NCBI GenBank assembly: GCA_023213315.1
Contig: JAKCPI010002936.1
Span: 1 to 64,000 of the forward strand
DNA length: 64,000 nucleotides
Reading direction: 5' to 3'
Origin: Euborellia annulipes
Taxonomy: Eukaryota; Arthropoda; Insecta; Dermaptera; Anisolabididae
The translations under genes were made by a program, and so were the position numbers. Numbering within the stretch: the stretch's first letter is position 1; every line of letters begins with the position of its first letter. Positions 43,557-55,860 of this stretch are shown here, one piece after another. The notes under the pieces are model-generated. The model worked only from the letters and a program-made list of their open reading frames with translations. It did no database searches and had not been told where the DNA came from.

Positions 43557-45150
43557 TTATCATTATCATCATCATTAATTATATTATTATTGAAATATTT
43601 TCTTGATAATTGATAATTCAAAAAAAATTTAAATTTAGGCTATGTAGGGGAGAGCAGGGCAAGACGGGGCCCTTAAGCCTTTAAAATTTTTTTTCAAGCG
43701 TGGAAAATGTTTGAGAAAAAAATCTGCAATTGCAACCTAATTGTCCACTATCCTGCTGTTAATAAAAAAATTAATGAAAATAAATATACGTATTTTATAT
43801 TTTTTTTAAATTTTTTTGTAAAGTTCCTCAAAGTACCCCACCTTGCCCTACGTATGGGGTAAGATGGGGCACTTGGTAGGGTAAGATGGGGCTTGCAATA
43901 AATAATTGTAAACACTGATGAAAAAATGACATTATTTATTGTAAACAAAAGAATTTCCGTTTTACAGCCTAGGATTGTTTATTTCATTTCGTTTTGCTTG
44001 CAAAACTAGCAAACATGATGGACCTCGGCATCCTCATCTTCTTCCCCAGCGCAGGAACAGTGGGCCCACTTTACTATAAAAAAATTTATTTTTATTTTTG
44101 ACTTCTTATTCTCTTTTAAGATTCTCAATTTCTGTTGAAAAAACTTGATTTGCTCATTTTAGAAATAAAATTTCTTTCATATTTTAAGAATCTTTCTAAA
44201 GTAAGTTGCTTGGGCGCGGCACATCGTTCCTCAGATTCATATCTGATTGATTGATGAATGTAGACATGGAGAGTTGGTGCAGTTTAACCAAGTGGCCTTT
44301 TATATTGGGCGGGCCAACCAAAGGGATATCGATCTTCTTCAGCTTTTGGCAACACTGACAGGCTTAAATCCATTCCTTAGGACTTTGTCTTATACCTTCT
44401 TTAGAGTTTTTCAATCTAAATATTAATTCTTACAAAAATAACGATCCGCTTTTTGTTTATTCTAAGGAATTATAACTATAGTTCTTCATTATTTGAGAAT
44501 TTCTATGTAAAGTCTCTGACAAAAATAAATACCATATACCTCAATTTTTTAAATTATTGATTAATAATGAAAATAATTTAAGTAGGGCCTAAGCATAATT
44601 TTTACGCTGTATTAGTAAAGCTTATTTATTTATATTTTCATCTGAGAGAATATTTATTTAAAAAGATTAATTAATATATGAAGGTATAAAAAGTATTACT
44701 ACCTAAATAATCTTTTTTGTTTTTATCAGAGGAATTTATTTTCATTTATAAAATACAGTGATTATTAAATTTATTTATCGTCCATTAGCAATAACCCATT
44801 GGGTTAAAAGCACTGTTTACTTAGTACTTTCATTGCTAAAAATATTTTTTTATTATTAATAAATATTTCAAATATAAACATATAATATAATATAACATAT
44901 ATGCCAAGAGAACTAAATAATTTCAATACTTAAAGTATTGTTTACATGATTTGTTGGAGTTTTTTTAAACCTTTTTCGGCTACTGAAGTCTGAGGTTGTT
45001 TAAGGGTTAGAATTGTATTTATTAAATTTAATATACATAGAAGGAAGGAAGCAGGAGCAGCCAAAAATTAAAGCCTCCGATTTTATTACAATTAATGAGA
45101 CTTTTCTAGAAAACTTTGTTTTCTTATCATCAGTCTTCCCTACATAAGAA
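43557..45150. other. Non-coding with GGGTAAGATGGGGC motifs
   Basis: GAGCAGGGCAAGACGGGGCC (43649) and GGGTAAGATGGGGC (43857, 43878), with the inverse CCCCACCTTGCCCTACG (43836), mark a small interspersed element. The rest is AT-rich without recognised features. Confidence 0.35.
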
Positions 45151-45621
45151 ATACATAATATAACACATTAATAGATAGAAAAATTTTTAACAATATAAGA
45201 TAACACTTACAAATTGTATCTGTCCCGGAGTTGTTAAAAGGGCAAATTAGGGTTTGGCCGGTGGAAACAAACCGGTTCGTTTTTGGTATTCAAAACAGAA
45301 ACGAGTTTTCGAAAAACGAATTCGGTTTTTTTTTCTTAATACTTGTATTCAAATTATAAATTAACCCACATATAAATGGACATGGCTCAGAGAAGACATT
45401 AGCTTCTAATGGTAGGGTTTCGGGGTCGCTTCCCGTCCCAAGCGAGAAAAATTTATTTCATTTTAATAGGCTATCAATCATTTGAAATAAATAGGGATTG
45501 GTTCTAAATGGCCTTAGATGGAAAAGATTTGAAACAAATTTAAAAAAAATTTTAAATTATCTATATTTTTCCCCTTTTTTCCGATACTTAAATAATCTTT
45601 ATATGATAATAGCGGAGTGGC

Positions 45622-45870
45622 CCCGGGCTTGGTCTAGTTGGTAGTGTTCCTACCTTCTATACTGAACGTCGCGGGCCGACCCCAACAGTCCGATGATTTT
45701 ATTTAAGACTTGGAACGTAAATAGAAATGTGGACCTAATAGATATTTTCATATATATAACGGTTATCGTCAAGTCTTATATGACCTAAGTTGCGAAGGAC
45801 TGTGTGAATGTGTGTGTGGTGAGTGTGAATGGGAAAAAAGTGTGTGTTTTAAAAAATAAAAAATAATAAT
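45622..45870 (+). repeat. tRNA-derived SINE within hAT-like element
   Basis: Head GGGCTTGGTCTAGTTGGTAG (A box), CGTCGCGGGCCGACCCC (damaged B box), hairpin largely lost, AACGGTTATCGTCAAGTCTT, TGTGTGTGGTGAGTGTGAAT tail and A-rich end. Confidence 0.7.
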
Positions 45871-46054
45871 AATTTTCTTACATAATTAAGAAAAAACAAC
45901 GTCCGTCACACCAAGGGCGCGGTTATTAAAAAATAATTCTATTAAATATTATTTTGAATATTTTTTTTTCCTTGATTTATTTAAGGAACATTTTTGTTAT
46001 TAAGGTTGCTCTTGAAATAGGAATTTTGCCTCATATATTAATATTAATTTTAAA

Positions 46055-46327
46055 GGAGCGTACAAGTATTACGTAATGCAATTTGGGGGGGGGGGGTTCG
46101 TAAAACGTTACCATGGGTTACAAGGGGGGGAGGGGGGTTGAAAACGCGTTACGTAACTGGTATTTTAGCGATTTCCGATATTTTTCGAACATAATTGTGC
46201 TTAGGTAAAAATGGACTTGAGCGTTAGGTAACGTCTGGGGGGAGGGGGCAGAAAATGTTACGGCGCGTTACATGGGGGGAGGGGGTCAAAATCTTCAAAA
46301 ATTGCGTTACTAATACTTGTACGCTCC
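46055..46327. mobile_element. G-rich TIR MITE (relative of 13960)
   Basis: TIRs of about 33 bp: GGAGCGTACAAGTATTACGT on the left, and the inverse of GGAGCGTACAAGTATTAGTA on the right. TAA flanks both ends (46051-46053 with one extra A, 46328-46330). Internal G runs are long. The TTACGTAA motif near the end is shared with the 13960 element. Confidence 0.65.
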
Positions 46328-47269
46328 TAAGGGTCAAGGGGTTTTCCGTACCAAGCAGGGGGGATTAAAGGGGGGGCGAGGGGGGTCGCCCCCCGAGGAA
46401 ATTCACAATGTTATAAAAACTAGTAATCTAAAGAAATTATGATTTCCGGGCTTTAATTTCAATTGAATTTGTTACCAATCAATTTAAATAAATAGGAAAG
46501 GGGTTTAAATGGCCATAGATGTCCACAAAGTTTTTAAATAAAAAAAAAAAAAAAAAAACCCCCCCCACAAAAAAAATTAAATTCCTGGTACCAAGCATAA
46601 AATATTTCTAAATTATGTTGTATACAAATGAAATTAATTTAACTTCAAAAAATGGTGGTCGTTCTAAACAGATGTTGAAAAAAAACGGTTAAAACGGTTT
46701 ACCGTTTCGCTTTGAAAAAAAAAATAAAATTGGTTTCAAACCCTAGGCACAATACATCTATTATGTATTTTCTTTATGGGTGAGTTTATTCATTGACTTG
46801 TTCAGTGAGAATGTTAAAAATTATAAAAGGGTCTCGATTATAAATATAATTTCCTTTCAACATTTCTTAAAATATTTCTATAATTAAAAATTTAATCTTA
46901 AAATCTGGTCAATGGTATTTAAATTTGAACGAAATGTTGAAAGAAGAATCAAGTCAAATAAAGACAAATTTTACACAGATATATAAAAATTAAAAAACAA
47001 AATGTATTTCCCCTCAAAAATTCCTTTATAAAAACCCCCTTGAATATGTGAGATCGGACCAAGAGTATGGTAGGGAATCGAATGAATATTTAACAACATT
47101 CCGAATAACTAATAAAAGTAAACGTCTTCAGCACATCTGGAGACCAGGTCACTAATAATCCCATCATATATAGAAATATTTTAAGAAATGTTGAAAGAAA
47201 GAAATTTATAATCGAGACGCTTTTATAATTTTTAACATTCTCACTGAACAAGTCAATGAATAACTCACC

Positions 47270-47430
47270 CATGGGCGTAACTAGGGAGGTGCCGTGGGGC
47301 CTGCCCCCCCCCCCCCCAGAAAGCTCCTGGCCCAAGAAAAATTGAGAAAATATGGGGCTTTACAGGCCCCCCGGAGGATAGCTAGTCCCATGCCCCCCCC
47401 CCCCAGTCAAATTCTCTAGTTACGCCCATG
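47270..47430. mobile_element. Short hAT-like MITE
   Basis: Ends CATGGGCGTAACTAGGG and inverse CATGGGCGTAACTAGAG. TSDs are AACTCACC (47262-47269) and AACCCACC (47431-47438). The interior is C/G-homopolymer-rich; 161 bp. Confidence 0.75.
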
Positions 47431-47565
47431 AACCCACCCATAAAGAAAATACATAATAAATGTATTGAGCCCTTTTAACAATTCCGGGACAGATACAATT
47501 TGTAAGTGTTATCTTATATTGTTAAAAATTTTTCTATCTATTAATATGTTATATTATATCTTTTA

Positions 47566-48606
47566 TAGATATCTAAAAATAATTTTTATTAATATAAATT
47601 AACTTATGTGAAGAAGAATTTCTCTCGTTACATCCTAAAATCTTTTGACGTGTTTGTCATCTTGGAAATATGCCACCTTCAATCTATGTTAGATCGAGAG
47701 AATGATCACTTATTTTAAGTTATATGAATTCTCTCTTTTTTTGCCCAAAAACCATCCATATTAAATTTAAATAATTGTATAACTTTGTATGTATAAAACT
47801 AATCAAAATCATAAAAATAATTTAATAAAAATAAAAGACTAGGAACTATTGCGAATTGACATTTTTAGTTAATCCCAATTCTGAGTTTAGGGATTCTAAC
47901 AAGCAGAGATTCTAAAAAAATGCCAAACAAAAATGTTTTAAGGGGAGGCATTTGGAGGGCGAGCAATGACGATCGTTCCTCGAGGAACATCTGATTGTCT
48001 AGTCACAAAGGAATTTAATTCAAAACTGATCAAAATAGCGAATGTAAATACTGAATTAACACAAATCGATTTATTTTACAATCCCAGACCAAAGTTATTT
48101 AAGGTTATTACTCAGTTTTATCTTTTTGACTTAACTTATTATGATTATAATTTATCTTATCTGGAAATATGAATTATTTATTCACACCGCCAATTTTCTC
48201 AATTTACATGTACATTTTATCTCTTTCACTCTGGGGTATAATTATGTGAATTGATAAACACAAGAAAATAAATTATTTAAATTATTTTTTGGAATTATAT
48301 TAAATATAATTAATAATTTATTAGAAGTAGATAGTCATAAGTATGGCAAAAATATTCGCTAAGAAGACCTAAACTAGTTAAAAATTTTGTTTTTGGTCCT
48401 TAATTCGTACATTTTTTTTACTTCAGAAACATTCAAATGGTTTTTAAAACCCCCAAAATCTCTCTGAGTACGCCTATACCCTAGTCATCCATTCATAAAC
48501 AACATGAATTATTTTGACTAAAAAATAAATAAATAAATAAATTATTTTTAATTAAAAAAAAAAAAAATCGGACTTTTGTTAAAAAAAATTTTTTTTTTGT
48601 TTACAG
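47566..48606. other. Non-coding, intron before LDLa exon 1
   Basis: An open plus-strand frame at 47966-48172 has no convincing splice sites or domain. The interval ends with a T-rich tract and the acceptor TTTTTTTTGTTTACAG. Confidence 0.4.
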
Positions 48607-48804
48607 ATTTTTGGAATGCTTCTTATGAAAAGTCTCTTGACTCGTGTTCCATGGAGACTTCTTTTTGGTGCGAGGAACCTTCTATCTCCTTTGTCTTGGA
48701 GGAAAGAAAAGATATCCTAGATCACACTTGCCTTCCTCTTAATGCCCTTTGCAATGGAGTACCGGATTGCCCTGGTGGCCAAGATGAAGCAGTCCAGAGA
48801 TGTG
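48607..48804 (+). CDS. LDLa-module exon 1 of LDL-receptor-class-A protein
   Basis: This encodes one LDL-receptor class A module, a calcium-stabilised, six-cysteine extracellular fold used for ligand binding. The acceptor TTTACAG ends at 48606 and the donor (TGTG, then GTGAGT) starts at 48805. The exon enters and leaves in phase 1. Six cysteines occur in order: DSC, FWC, HTC, ALC, PDC and QRC. The C2-C3 loop is 19 residues, against the usual 4-7. In the calcium-binding end (CNGVPDCPGGQDE), one usual Asp of C-x-D-G-S-D-E is Gly and the first D is N, so calcium binding may be weak. The N-terminal FWNASYEKSLD holds an N-glycosylation sequon (NAS). The protein is secreted or at the cell surface by family rule; the exact family (LDLR/LRP-like, MAM-LDLa, perlecan-like) cannot be told. 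Confidence 0.85.
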
Positions 48805-51277
48805 GTGAGTATCTTTCATCATTATAATTGTCAATTTATATTACCCCTCCATAAATCATAAAGACAATAGAAATCAGATATGTGAAATCAGTTTTTTTTC
48901 TTAATAAACCAGTTTATGAAATTTATTTCACAAACAGGGTATATTAAAATTCATGCACGAAAGTATATGAAAAACGATTGAAAATTCATATTTTTTTACA
49001 TACATATAGACCCTATACTAATCCTATGTTATATTTTAAATTTTTAAAATTATTTTTATTTTCTGAATGCTAAAAACTAGAAAGATTTTAAGCCCAGTTC
49101 TTTTCTCGCCATTTTTTTTATTTTCTCTTAACTTATATATGAAATATATATAGAGAGAAAGTATTGTTTTTTCTCTAAGATCGATCTTAGAAGTCTCTTG
49201 TCCTTAGGGGTTTTCCCACCATCCGATTCATCCTCTTAGACTTCATCCTTAATCCATGAGAGTTAGTTATCCTAATAGTATCCAAGAGAAATAGAGTTGT
49301 GCAAGTAGTTTCTTCGCCATTTCCCACAAATCACATCCCTTGGGATACATTTCCTTCTTAAGGAGTATTGTAAATTCTAATGAATTCACCATAAACAATT
49401 TAAATGGTTACAAACTTAAGTTAAATACATAAAATAATTAGATTATGTTTAATTTAATTATGTTCATTTTTTGAATTTTTGATTGTTTCCTAATTTATAC
49501 AAGGATATTAATTAAATTGATTAATTAGAAGCAATACTTGTTCAAGTATTGTTACATTATGGATTTAATGAGAGTTTTTCTAAAATTATTTTAATTAATT
49601 TTTAAATAAGTTCGGAGTTTTCTCAATAATTGTTTATAATGTGTGTTTTAGGGGTCACCATTTAATCTGAATATACTGGGTATAATGGTTTCAGATGGCA
49701 AAAGAGTCCCTTGCTTAAAAAAAAATTTTGTTGTCAGAGATGAAAAAATATAAATTTATATAAATTTTAAAACCTTGTACCAGGGGTAATCCTGAGTTGA
49801 AGACAACTCGAGTTCAAATCCACCTCATGTCAAAAAACTATCTAACTCTATTTAAGATACGTCCTCGTGTGGAAAGAAACGAGAACCCACCTCAGTATGT
49901 TTCTTCTCAGGGTAATCACAATGTGTCAAGTCTGGCACTAAGGACTGAAGAGAGATTATAATTTTATAGTATTGTAATTATACAATATATTGGGGTCCAG
50001 GCATTCTTATTTAAGCCAACCAAATATGCACTTAAACTCCAAAATATGCATTTATATGCAAAATAAGATTTCTCTGGGTGGGTCCTGATACCCTAAAAAG
50101 TCAAAAATTTGAACGATAGCGATTAAGAAAAAAAACATGCATTATATGCAAAATCCGAGCCCTAATAAAAATAATTTATAAAACTCTATATATGTATATC
50201 TTGAATTGCATAATTTTAGTAATGTTTAAAGATTAGTTTATTTATATAACCTAAAAGTTTTATTACTTTCCAAGATATTTTTATTTTATGTTATATTCAT
50301 GAATGAAAAATTTTTCCATTCAAAATCTCCATCATTCTTTTTCGCCTTTTCATCTCATATTTTATATCAAATAAATCTTTCTCTTTATTTAACAAGAAAA
50401 TTTCATAAAATTATTTAAAATCCGTAACATTATTAGTCGCTCTTATTACAATCTTACTAATATAATTAGTGGCCAAGGGCTTTTATTATGATTTTCATAA
50501 ATCTACCCTTAAAATTAATTTTCTAAATTAGTATGAATATTTCCAAGAATTTAATTTGTTTTATTTTAATATAACTAATTATTTTATGATAAATATCTAT
50601 CTTTATTATTAAAATCACTTAGAAATTTATCAATCAAAGTTATAACCCTTTTTATTATAACTGTCTGAGATGGAAGGTAAAAAAATTAAACTAAAAGAGA
50701 GTAAAAATATTTCAATCTCTTTAAAATTAAAAACAAAGATCATAATATTAAAGGTAATTTATGGTTTAAAAAAAAAAAATTTCCCAACTCCTAGCTGAGA
50801 TATTGACATTAAAAATTATTCAAAACGAAATAGAATACGAGCCGCCCACCTTAAATTAACCCCGCCTCCCTTCCTAAACTCGGATTTTATTTTATATCTT
50901 CAGTATTTAAAGAAATTAATAAAAATATTTCAAAGCTCCAACTTAAATTTTCGAGAACAGATGGATAAATGAACCCCTTGCTACCAAAAGAGTACAGTTT
51001 ATATATACATAGATTTTAAAATAACAAAAGAGATAATTATTCAATAGTATTTTTTTTTTACTGAGTAAATAGAGCCAAATTCCTCTTAAATTTATATTCC
51101 CAAATTTCGTCAAATATTAGACCAACCATATTTTCATTTCACAGTTATGATATTCTAAAATATATATTTTTTTTATTGAATATCAATTATAAAATCAACA
51201 ATAGCAAGTGGATATTTATTTATTTGTTCTCTTTGTGCATATTTCATTTTTTCCAAATTAAATAATTATTAAAACTT

Positions 51278-51930
51278 TACTTTCTCTTACATCTATATAT
51301 ATGTTAATATATATAGAGAGAGAAAGTATTGGATTCATGTCAAAAATTCGATGTCGAGATTTTGATGGATCTTCACGTTTTGAGGTCCCCTGAATCCAAA
51401 AAAGTGGTTTTCGCGACATGGTCTGTCTGTCTGTCTGTGTGTCTGTGTTCACTTTTAAGCATGAAGGAATTGAGCAATGAGGCTGAAATTTTATATTTAA
51501 TTTAGACACCCCTCCGGACCGAGAAAATAAGCTTTTAATCAAATTCGGCCAAAGAGTACTAGTACTTTACTGATGTACTTTTTCAGATTTTTTCTATTTT
51601 CTCACCCTCTAACGATTTTGATTAAAATTCAAAAATCAATTCTTTTTTAGATGCTCTTTCAAATGTATATTCTCGTTTTGCCCTCAAAATTGTTTGAAGC
51701 ACACTTTACTCTTGTACTTCATAGGAGAGATAGGCTAAATGGTTGCCATGGTAACAAAATATAAATATTTTCCCATACTTATAAATTTTACATCCTGAAT
51801 TCTAATATATTGGCGGAAACTAAATATATGTCGACACAAAAAATCTGGTGTGACAAGCCCAGAACACAACTTTCGATTACCGAAGGTAAGAAAAAGTTGT
51901 GTGCTGTGCGACAATCACACCAGATTTTTT
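51278..51930 (+). repeat. R1 composite repeat, internally deleted
   Basis: The 5' hairpin, core, TCTG tract (51420-51445), ACTAGTACTTTACTGATGTA and GCCATGGTAAC block are followed directly by the 3' hairpin (51839-51928). The CTATAGGGATTTG and AATGTCC blocks are missing. Confidence 0.75.
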
Positions 51931-52036
51931 TTTAAATCTCAACTTATATTTTTGCCACTGTAGGAAAAAAATAATGAAAATATAAATATTAATTTTTATT
52001 TCATGTAGGTACCCGTGTAAAAATGATTAAAAATGA

Positions 52037-52157
52037 TCGAGGGATACACACGCCCGCAGAAGGTCTGCATAGTAAACCTTTAGGGACACACAGGGATATA
52101 CACGACCACGCCAGGGATACACAGGGATACACACGCCCGCACCAGGGACCCACATTT
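52037..52157. repeat. Short minisatellite AGGGATACACACGCCCGCA
   Basis: The unit AGGGATACACACGCCCGC (52038), GGGACACACAGGGATATACACG, AGGGATACACAGGGATACAC and ACGCCCGCACCAGGGA recurs with variation. Open frames are by-products. Confidence 0.5.
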
Positions 52158-52561
52158 TTCTTATGGTCACTTTCGATCTACTGTGTGTGGTGTGTCCTAA
52201 CTAACTGTTTATGATTTTGTCTAAATGCTTTTTGCTTAAAGAAGAACAATTTTCATACATTAGAGAGAAAAGTAATGTGTACCTCTTTGTTCAATTTTTC
52301 AAAAGTTACTTGTATGCTTTAATAAGAGCAAACAAATTAACATGCGCCATACTTGACAAGTAATGAATAACTAAACATGCGGGTCTTTCACCTAGCCTTA
52401 TAAAAAAAATTCTATATAAGAATGGAAAAATGTAAATTGGTTTAAAATAAATTCACGAGCTTATATTAACGATATGAAAGTGTTTCGAATTCGGTTCAAC
52501 CAAGGTTTCATCGGATATAAACGTCTCATGATTTGAGGATAACATTTAGTTTGACAGTAGG

Positions 52562-52980
52562 GTACATTGATTAAGATGTAAAATTTATAAGTATGGGAAA
52601 ATATTTATATTTTGTTACCATGGAACCATTTCTCCTATCTTTCTATGGAGAACAAGAGTAAAGTGGTCTTCAGAAGATTTCAATCACAAAATGAGAATAT
52701 ACATTTTAAAGAGAATCTAAAAAATAATTGATTTTGAATTTAAAAAAAAATCGTTGGAGCAAATTTGAGAAAATCGAAAAAAACTGAAAAAGTGCATCAG
52801 TAAAGTACTAGTACTCTTTGGTCGATTTTGGTCAAAAGCTTCGTGTCAGGTCCCATGGGGGTGCCTAACTTAAATATAAAATTTCAACTCCTAGCTCATT
52901 TCGTTCTTGAGATATTTTGTTCGCACAGACACACAGACACACAAAGAGACCATGTCGAAAACACTTGGATTCAGGGGAAA
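52562..52980 (-). repeat. R1 composite repeat, reversed, 5' truncated
   Basis: Inverse blocks TTGTTACCATGG, CATCAGTAAAGTACTAGTAC and CACAGACACACAGACACACA run to GGATTCAGGGG. The core and 5' hairpin are missing. Confidence 0.65.
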
Positions 52981-53755
52981 GAAGATTAAAAATTAAATTT
53001 TAAATAGATATAGAAATTTTTTAAGTGAAACTTCTTAACGCAAGTTCTATTCATGAGATTGAAAGGGTTAAGTTTTCGAATAATAGGTACATTTATTTTG
53101 CCCACGTATTGAAATTATAGTGTTTAAGAGGGAAGATTTCTGCGAGAATCTTTTCATCGATGGACCATAAGGAACAAATGTTCTTTTGGAAATGGTCCAA
53201 CTTGACCTTAAAATATTTTTTGAAAAAGAACAGAAAAAAAATATCAGACTATGATTTATGTTGTTGTTTTGAATGGATGGCAATAAAGGCGAGAAAAGAA
53301 AAGAAAACGCATGATTCTTCACTCCTTGTGGTGATTTTGGTCACCAAGTTAAAATTTCATTCTCTATCTCTACTAATTAATTATTAATATATATTGAAGG
53401 AAATGTCAATCCAAGTTCATCTCTTGGGAGTTTCAGATTCAAATTTCCATTTCCCTGAAATTTCCTGACATGCCATAGAATTTAGTCAATTCAAGTTAGT
53501 TCAAGTTCATCGATTAATAATAATCTTATTATATGCTTCTATTAACATACACAAAGTATGTTCTATCAGTGTGAATAATTTTCCATAAAAAATTTGAAAA
53601 TGTTCACATTATCAAAAATTTTCACTCTTTTGATATTTTTTTTTTTCATTTAAAATATTTTTATAATTAAATCGGTACAACTTTTTCTACAAATTAGAAA
53701 ATATCAACGTAAAGTTATTTATCTTAAATTCGTAAATAACTACCTATCATATGTA

Positions 53756-53870
53756 AATATCGTCGGTCCAGCAGACCAGTCTGCAGAAATTTTAATCGGC
53801 TCTCTTGAAAAATGCTTTTTTTTGAGTCAGGCCGGTCTTGTACTGGACCGAAGATATTTAGTAAATATAT
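53756..53870. mobile_element. Small imperfect TIR element
   Basis: AATATCGTCGGTCCAGCAGA on the left and CTTGTACTGGACCGAAGATA on the right are imperfect inverse complements (AATATC..CGGTCCAG). 115 bp, no ORF. Confidence 0.45.
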
Positions 53871-53999
53871 TGTGTAGCATTTTTGTTAATGACAAAATGT
53901 AGAATTTTTTCCAATTAATGTATCTTAATATTTAAAGTTATTAGTAGTCTAATTATTTATTTATTTTTTCACTGGTCAATTTTTCTTTTTTTTTGACAG

Positions 54000-54107
54000 G
54001 ATGTTTGGCCAATGAATTCCGATGCAACAATGACACATGCATTGATTTAGTGCATCGATGTGACAGGAGAGAGGATTGCGCAGCCGGCGAAGACGAGCAG
54101 GGATGTG
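54000..54107 (+). CDS. LDLa-module exon 2
   Basis: This 108-base exon is phase 1 at both ends. The acceptor TTTTTTTTGACAG ends at 53999, and the donor (TGTG, then GTGAGT) starts at 54108. After the split Gly codon it reads CLANEFRCNNDTCIDLVHRC, then DRREDCAAGEDEQGC. The six cysteines have standard LDLa spacing (7-residue C1-C2 loop with the conserved F-x-C) and the module occupies the whole exon. The calcium-cage acidic residues are largely kept (CD..EDC..GEDE). NDT is a potential N-glycosylation site. Exons of one module with symmetric phase 1 are the classic unit of exon duplication in LDL-receptor-type genes. Confidence 0.93.
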
Positions 54108-54637
54108 GTGAGTCAGCATTAAATTATTTTTAGTAGCCTATAGTTATAGTAAAAACCTGAATCGAGAACCGATTTCCTTAAGGAATAATTAGGGTAATCA
54201 ATCAAAAAATAAAAATAAAAAATATATATAAACTCCAGATTCCGATGTCGAGGAGCTGTATTGATTTGAGTTGCCTGGATATTTACACAAAAATATAATC
54301 ATACTTAATAATACGTGACATTTGTTGAATTTTTTTATTATAAAAAACAAATAAAAATCATTGCTGAAATAGCATTTTCAGTGTTCACTTTTACACCATT
54401 TCTTCTCAATTATTATTATTATTATTTATTTATTTTTTTTTGTAAAAAGGTTGTCTCATTTTCCTGGCTAAAAGGCTGTTTGCTTATGAAATAAGCTAGC
54501 AAAGGGAGGGAAATACTGTTCTCATATTTTAACAAAGTTCACTTTACTATTTCATTTTTATCAACAATACTGTAAAGTTCGTTGTTTAATCAAACTATTT
54601 TATTGAACGGAAGAGCTCGTTAATTAAACTAAAGTCA

Positions 54638-54864
54638 GCCCTCTGGCTTGGTGTAGTTGGTAGTGCGCCTGCTTTGTATAGCAAGGGTTTGGACCCCAGG
54701 TAGTCCGATAATTTTATTTAAGCCATTTGGATTCCAAAAGGCTTATATAAGAATGCCGGGACCCCAAATACTTATATATTCAAATAACGGTTATCGCCAA
54801 AGTTATATGGCTTGAGTTTCTGTGAATGTGTGTGTAAGTGTGAGTGTAAATGAAAAAAAAAAAT
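54638..54864 (+). repeat. tRNA-derived SINE, full length with TSD
   Basis: TSDs are CTAAAGTCA (54629-54637) and CTAAAATCA (54865-54873). Head GGCTTGGTGTAGTTGGTAGT (A box), GGGTTTGGACCCC (B box), hairpin AAGCCATTTGGATTCCAAAA (return arm mutated), AACGGTTATCGCC, ATATGGCTTGAG, TGTGTGTAAGTGTGAGTGTA and A-tail. Confidence 0.85.
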
Positions 54865-55818
54865 CTAAAATCAACGAAGAACTTTCTCATTTCTAACAAT
54901 CCCAAATGGGAAAAAATAAAAATGCGAGTATATGAACTAACTATCTAAGTAATTCAAAAAAAAAAAAAAAATTTCAATTCTTTTTCAATTTTACTTTAGA
55001 TATTTTTTTTTTTAACTCTGTCCCCCAACCGTAGGTTGAGAAGGTAAAGTTAATGTAATCGTAAAACAAATTGAAATTGAACTGAAGCTGCCAAAATGCG
55101 CTTTGTTGTCCCCTCTTTCCATTAAAGTAGTTTTCAGATTAAGGTATGTGTGTATGTGTGTCTGTGTAATTTTTTTCGTCAAAGAAAACTCAAAAATTAT
55201 TTTTTCAATCGTTTTTAAATTTTGCATGCCTAAACTATGTAGAAGTAAAGGTTAAGAGCTGAAAAGCTTTTAGTAAACATCGGACCATTAGGGGGGGGGA
55301 CTCTAGAGTGGAGGGCAATATTTTTTTTTTACATAGCATAAATTTTTTTATATATTCAGAAACTAGAAAGGGGGCAAAGTTTTTCACTCGGCCTTCGTGC
55401 GACCATTTATTTTGAGGATATTCATTTAAAAAAGAGGGCTTATAAAAAGATTACGGTAGGCCTACATATTCAATTATAATAATTTGTTGATTCAACTTGA
55501 ATTCTAATCAATGACAGGCTTATATTAGGAAAAGATAATTTTTTTTTTCAACTTCCCACTTACCCTTGTCATATTCATCAGGAATTTAAAATATTGATAT
55601 ATCAGATCGGATTATTCACATTTCAATAATAATTATAATCAAATCTTATTTACAGTCAAACTTTTAATAATACTAATATTTATTTCTATTTAAATCCTTC
55701 CTCCGTAGCCATTACAGTATTTTTTCATAATTTACATTATAGATATTTTATTTAGCTGAGATGTATAACTTATACAGTATAATATATCATAATGAGATAT
55801 TGTTTAAACGTCTCTATA

Positions 55819-55860
55819 ACAGTGGTCGGCAACTGGTGGTTTTGGCGTAATTTTCATGGG
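55819..55860 (+). mobile_element. hAT-type terminus
   Basis: CAGTGGTCGGCAACTGGTGG is the form of a hAT end. The opposite end was not found within the following 1 kb. Confidence 0.4.

Larger units (their letters stand above)
45259..46744. mobile_element. hAT-like element carrying a SINE and a MITE
   Basis: Ends TAGGGTTTGGCC (left) and inverse TAGGGTTTGAAACC (right). Flanks GGCAAAT and GGCACAAT correspond to GGCTCAAT in the uninterrupted opposite arm, so an 8-bp TSD is likely, with one base lost on the left. No transposase is found. Inside lie a SINE (45622-45870) and a TIR MITE (46055-46327). Confidence 0.6.
45155..47565. repeat. Long foldback with nested insertions
   Basis: The right arm (47145-47565) is the inverse complement of 45155-45257 joined to 46745-46885. 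The left arm is thus split by the hAT-like element at 45259-46744, and the right arm by the element at 47270-47430. Matching landmarks are ACAATATAAGATAACACTTA (left) with TAAGTGTTATCTTATATTGT (right), and CATTGACTTGTTCAGTGAGA with its inverse. Confidence 0.75.
38036..48606 (+). other. Putative intron filled with repeats
   Basis: If the exon at 37938 belongs to the LDLa gene, this 10.6-kb interval is one intron. It contains the R1 tract at 38.2-39.5 kb, a foldback, a hAT element, a 474-bp duplication, a reversed R1, and the nested structure at 45.1-47.6 kb. I found no LDLa-like or other splice-bounded coding segment inside it. Confidence 0.35.
48805..53999 (+). other. Intron between LDLa exons 1 and 2
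   Basis: A 5.2-kb phase-1 intron. It holds an R1 start scrap (49128-49168), a SINE scrap (49985-50012), hAT-like TATATGCAAAATCCGAGCCC (about 50149-50167), the R1 copies at 51278 and 52562, a short minisatellite (52039-52157) and a small MITE (53756-53870). It ends in TTTTTTTTGACAG. Confidence 0.75.

Noticed and set aside
47966..48172. 68-codon plus-strand frame upstream of LDLa exon 1
   Set aside because: No convincing acceptor or donor is seen, the phase is not matched to the LDLa exon, and no domain is recognised.
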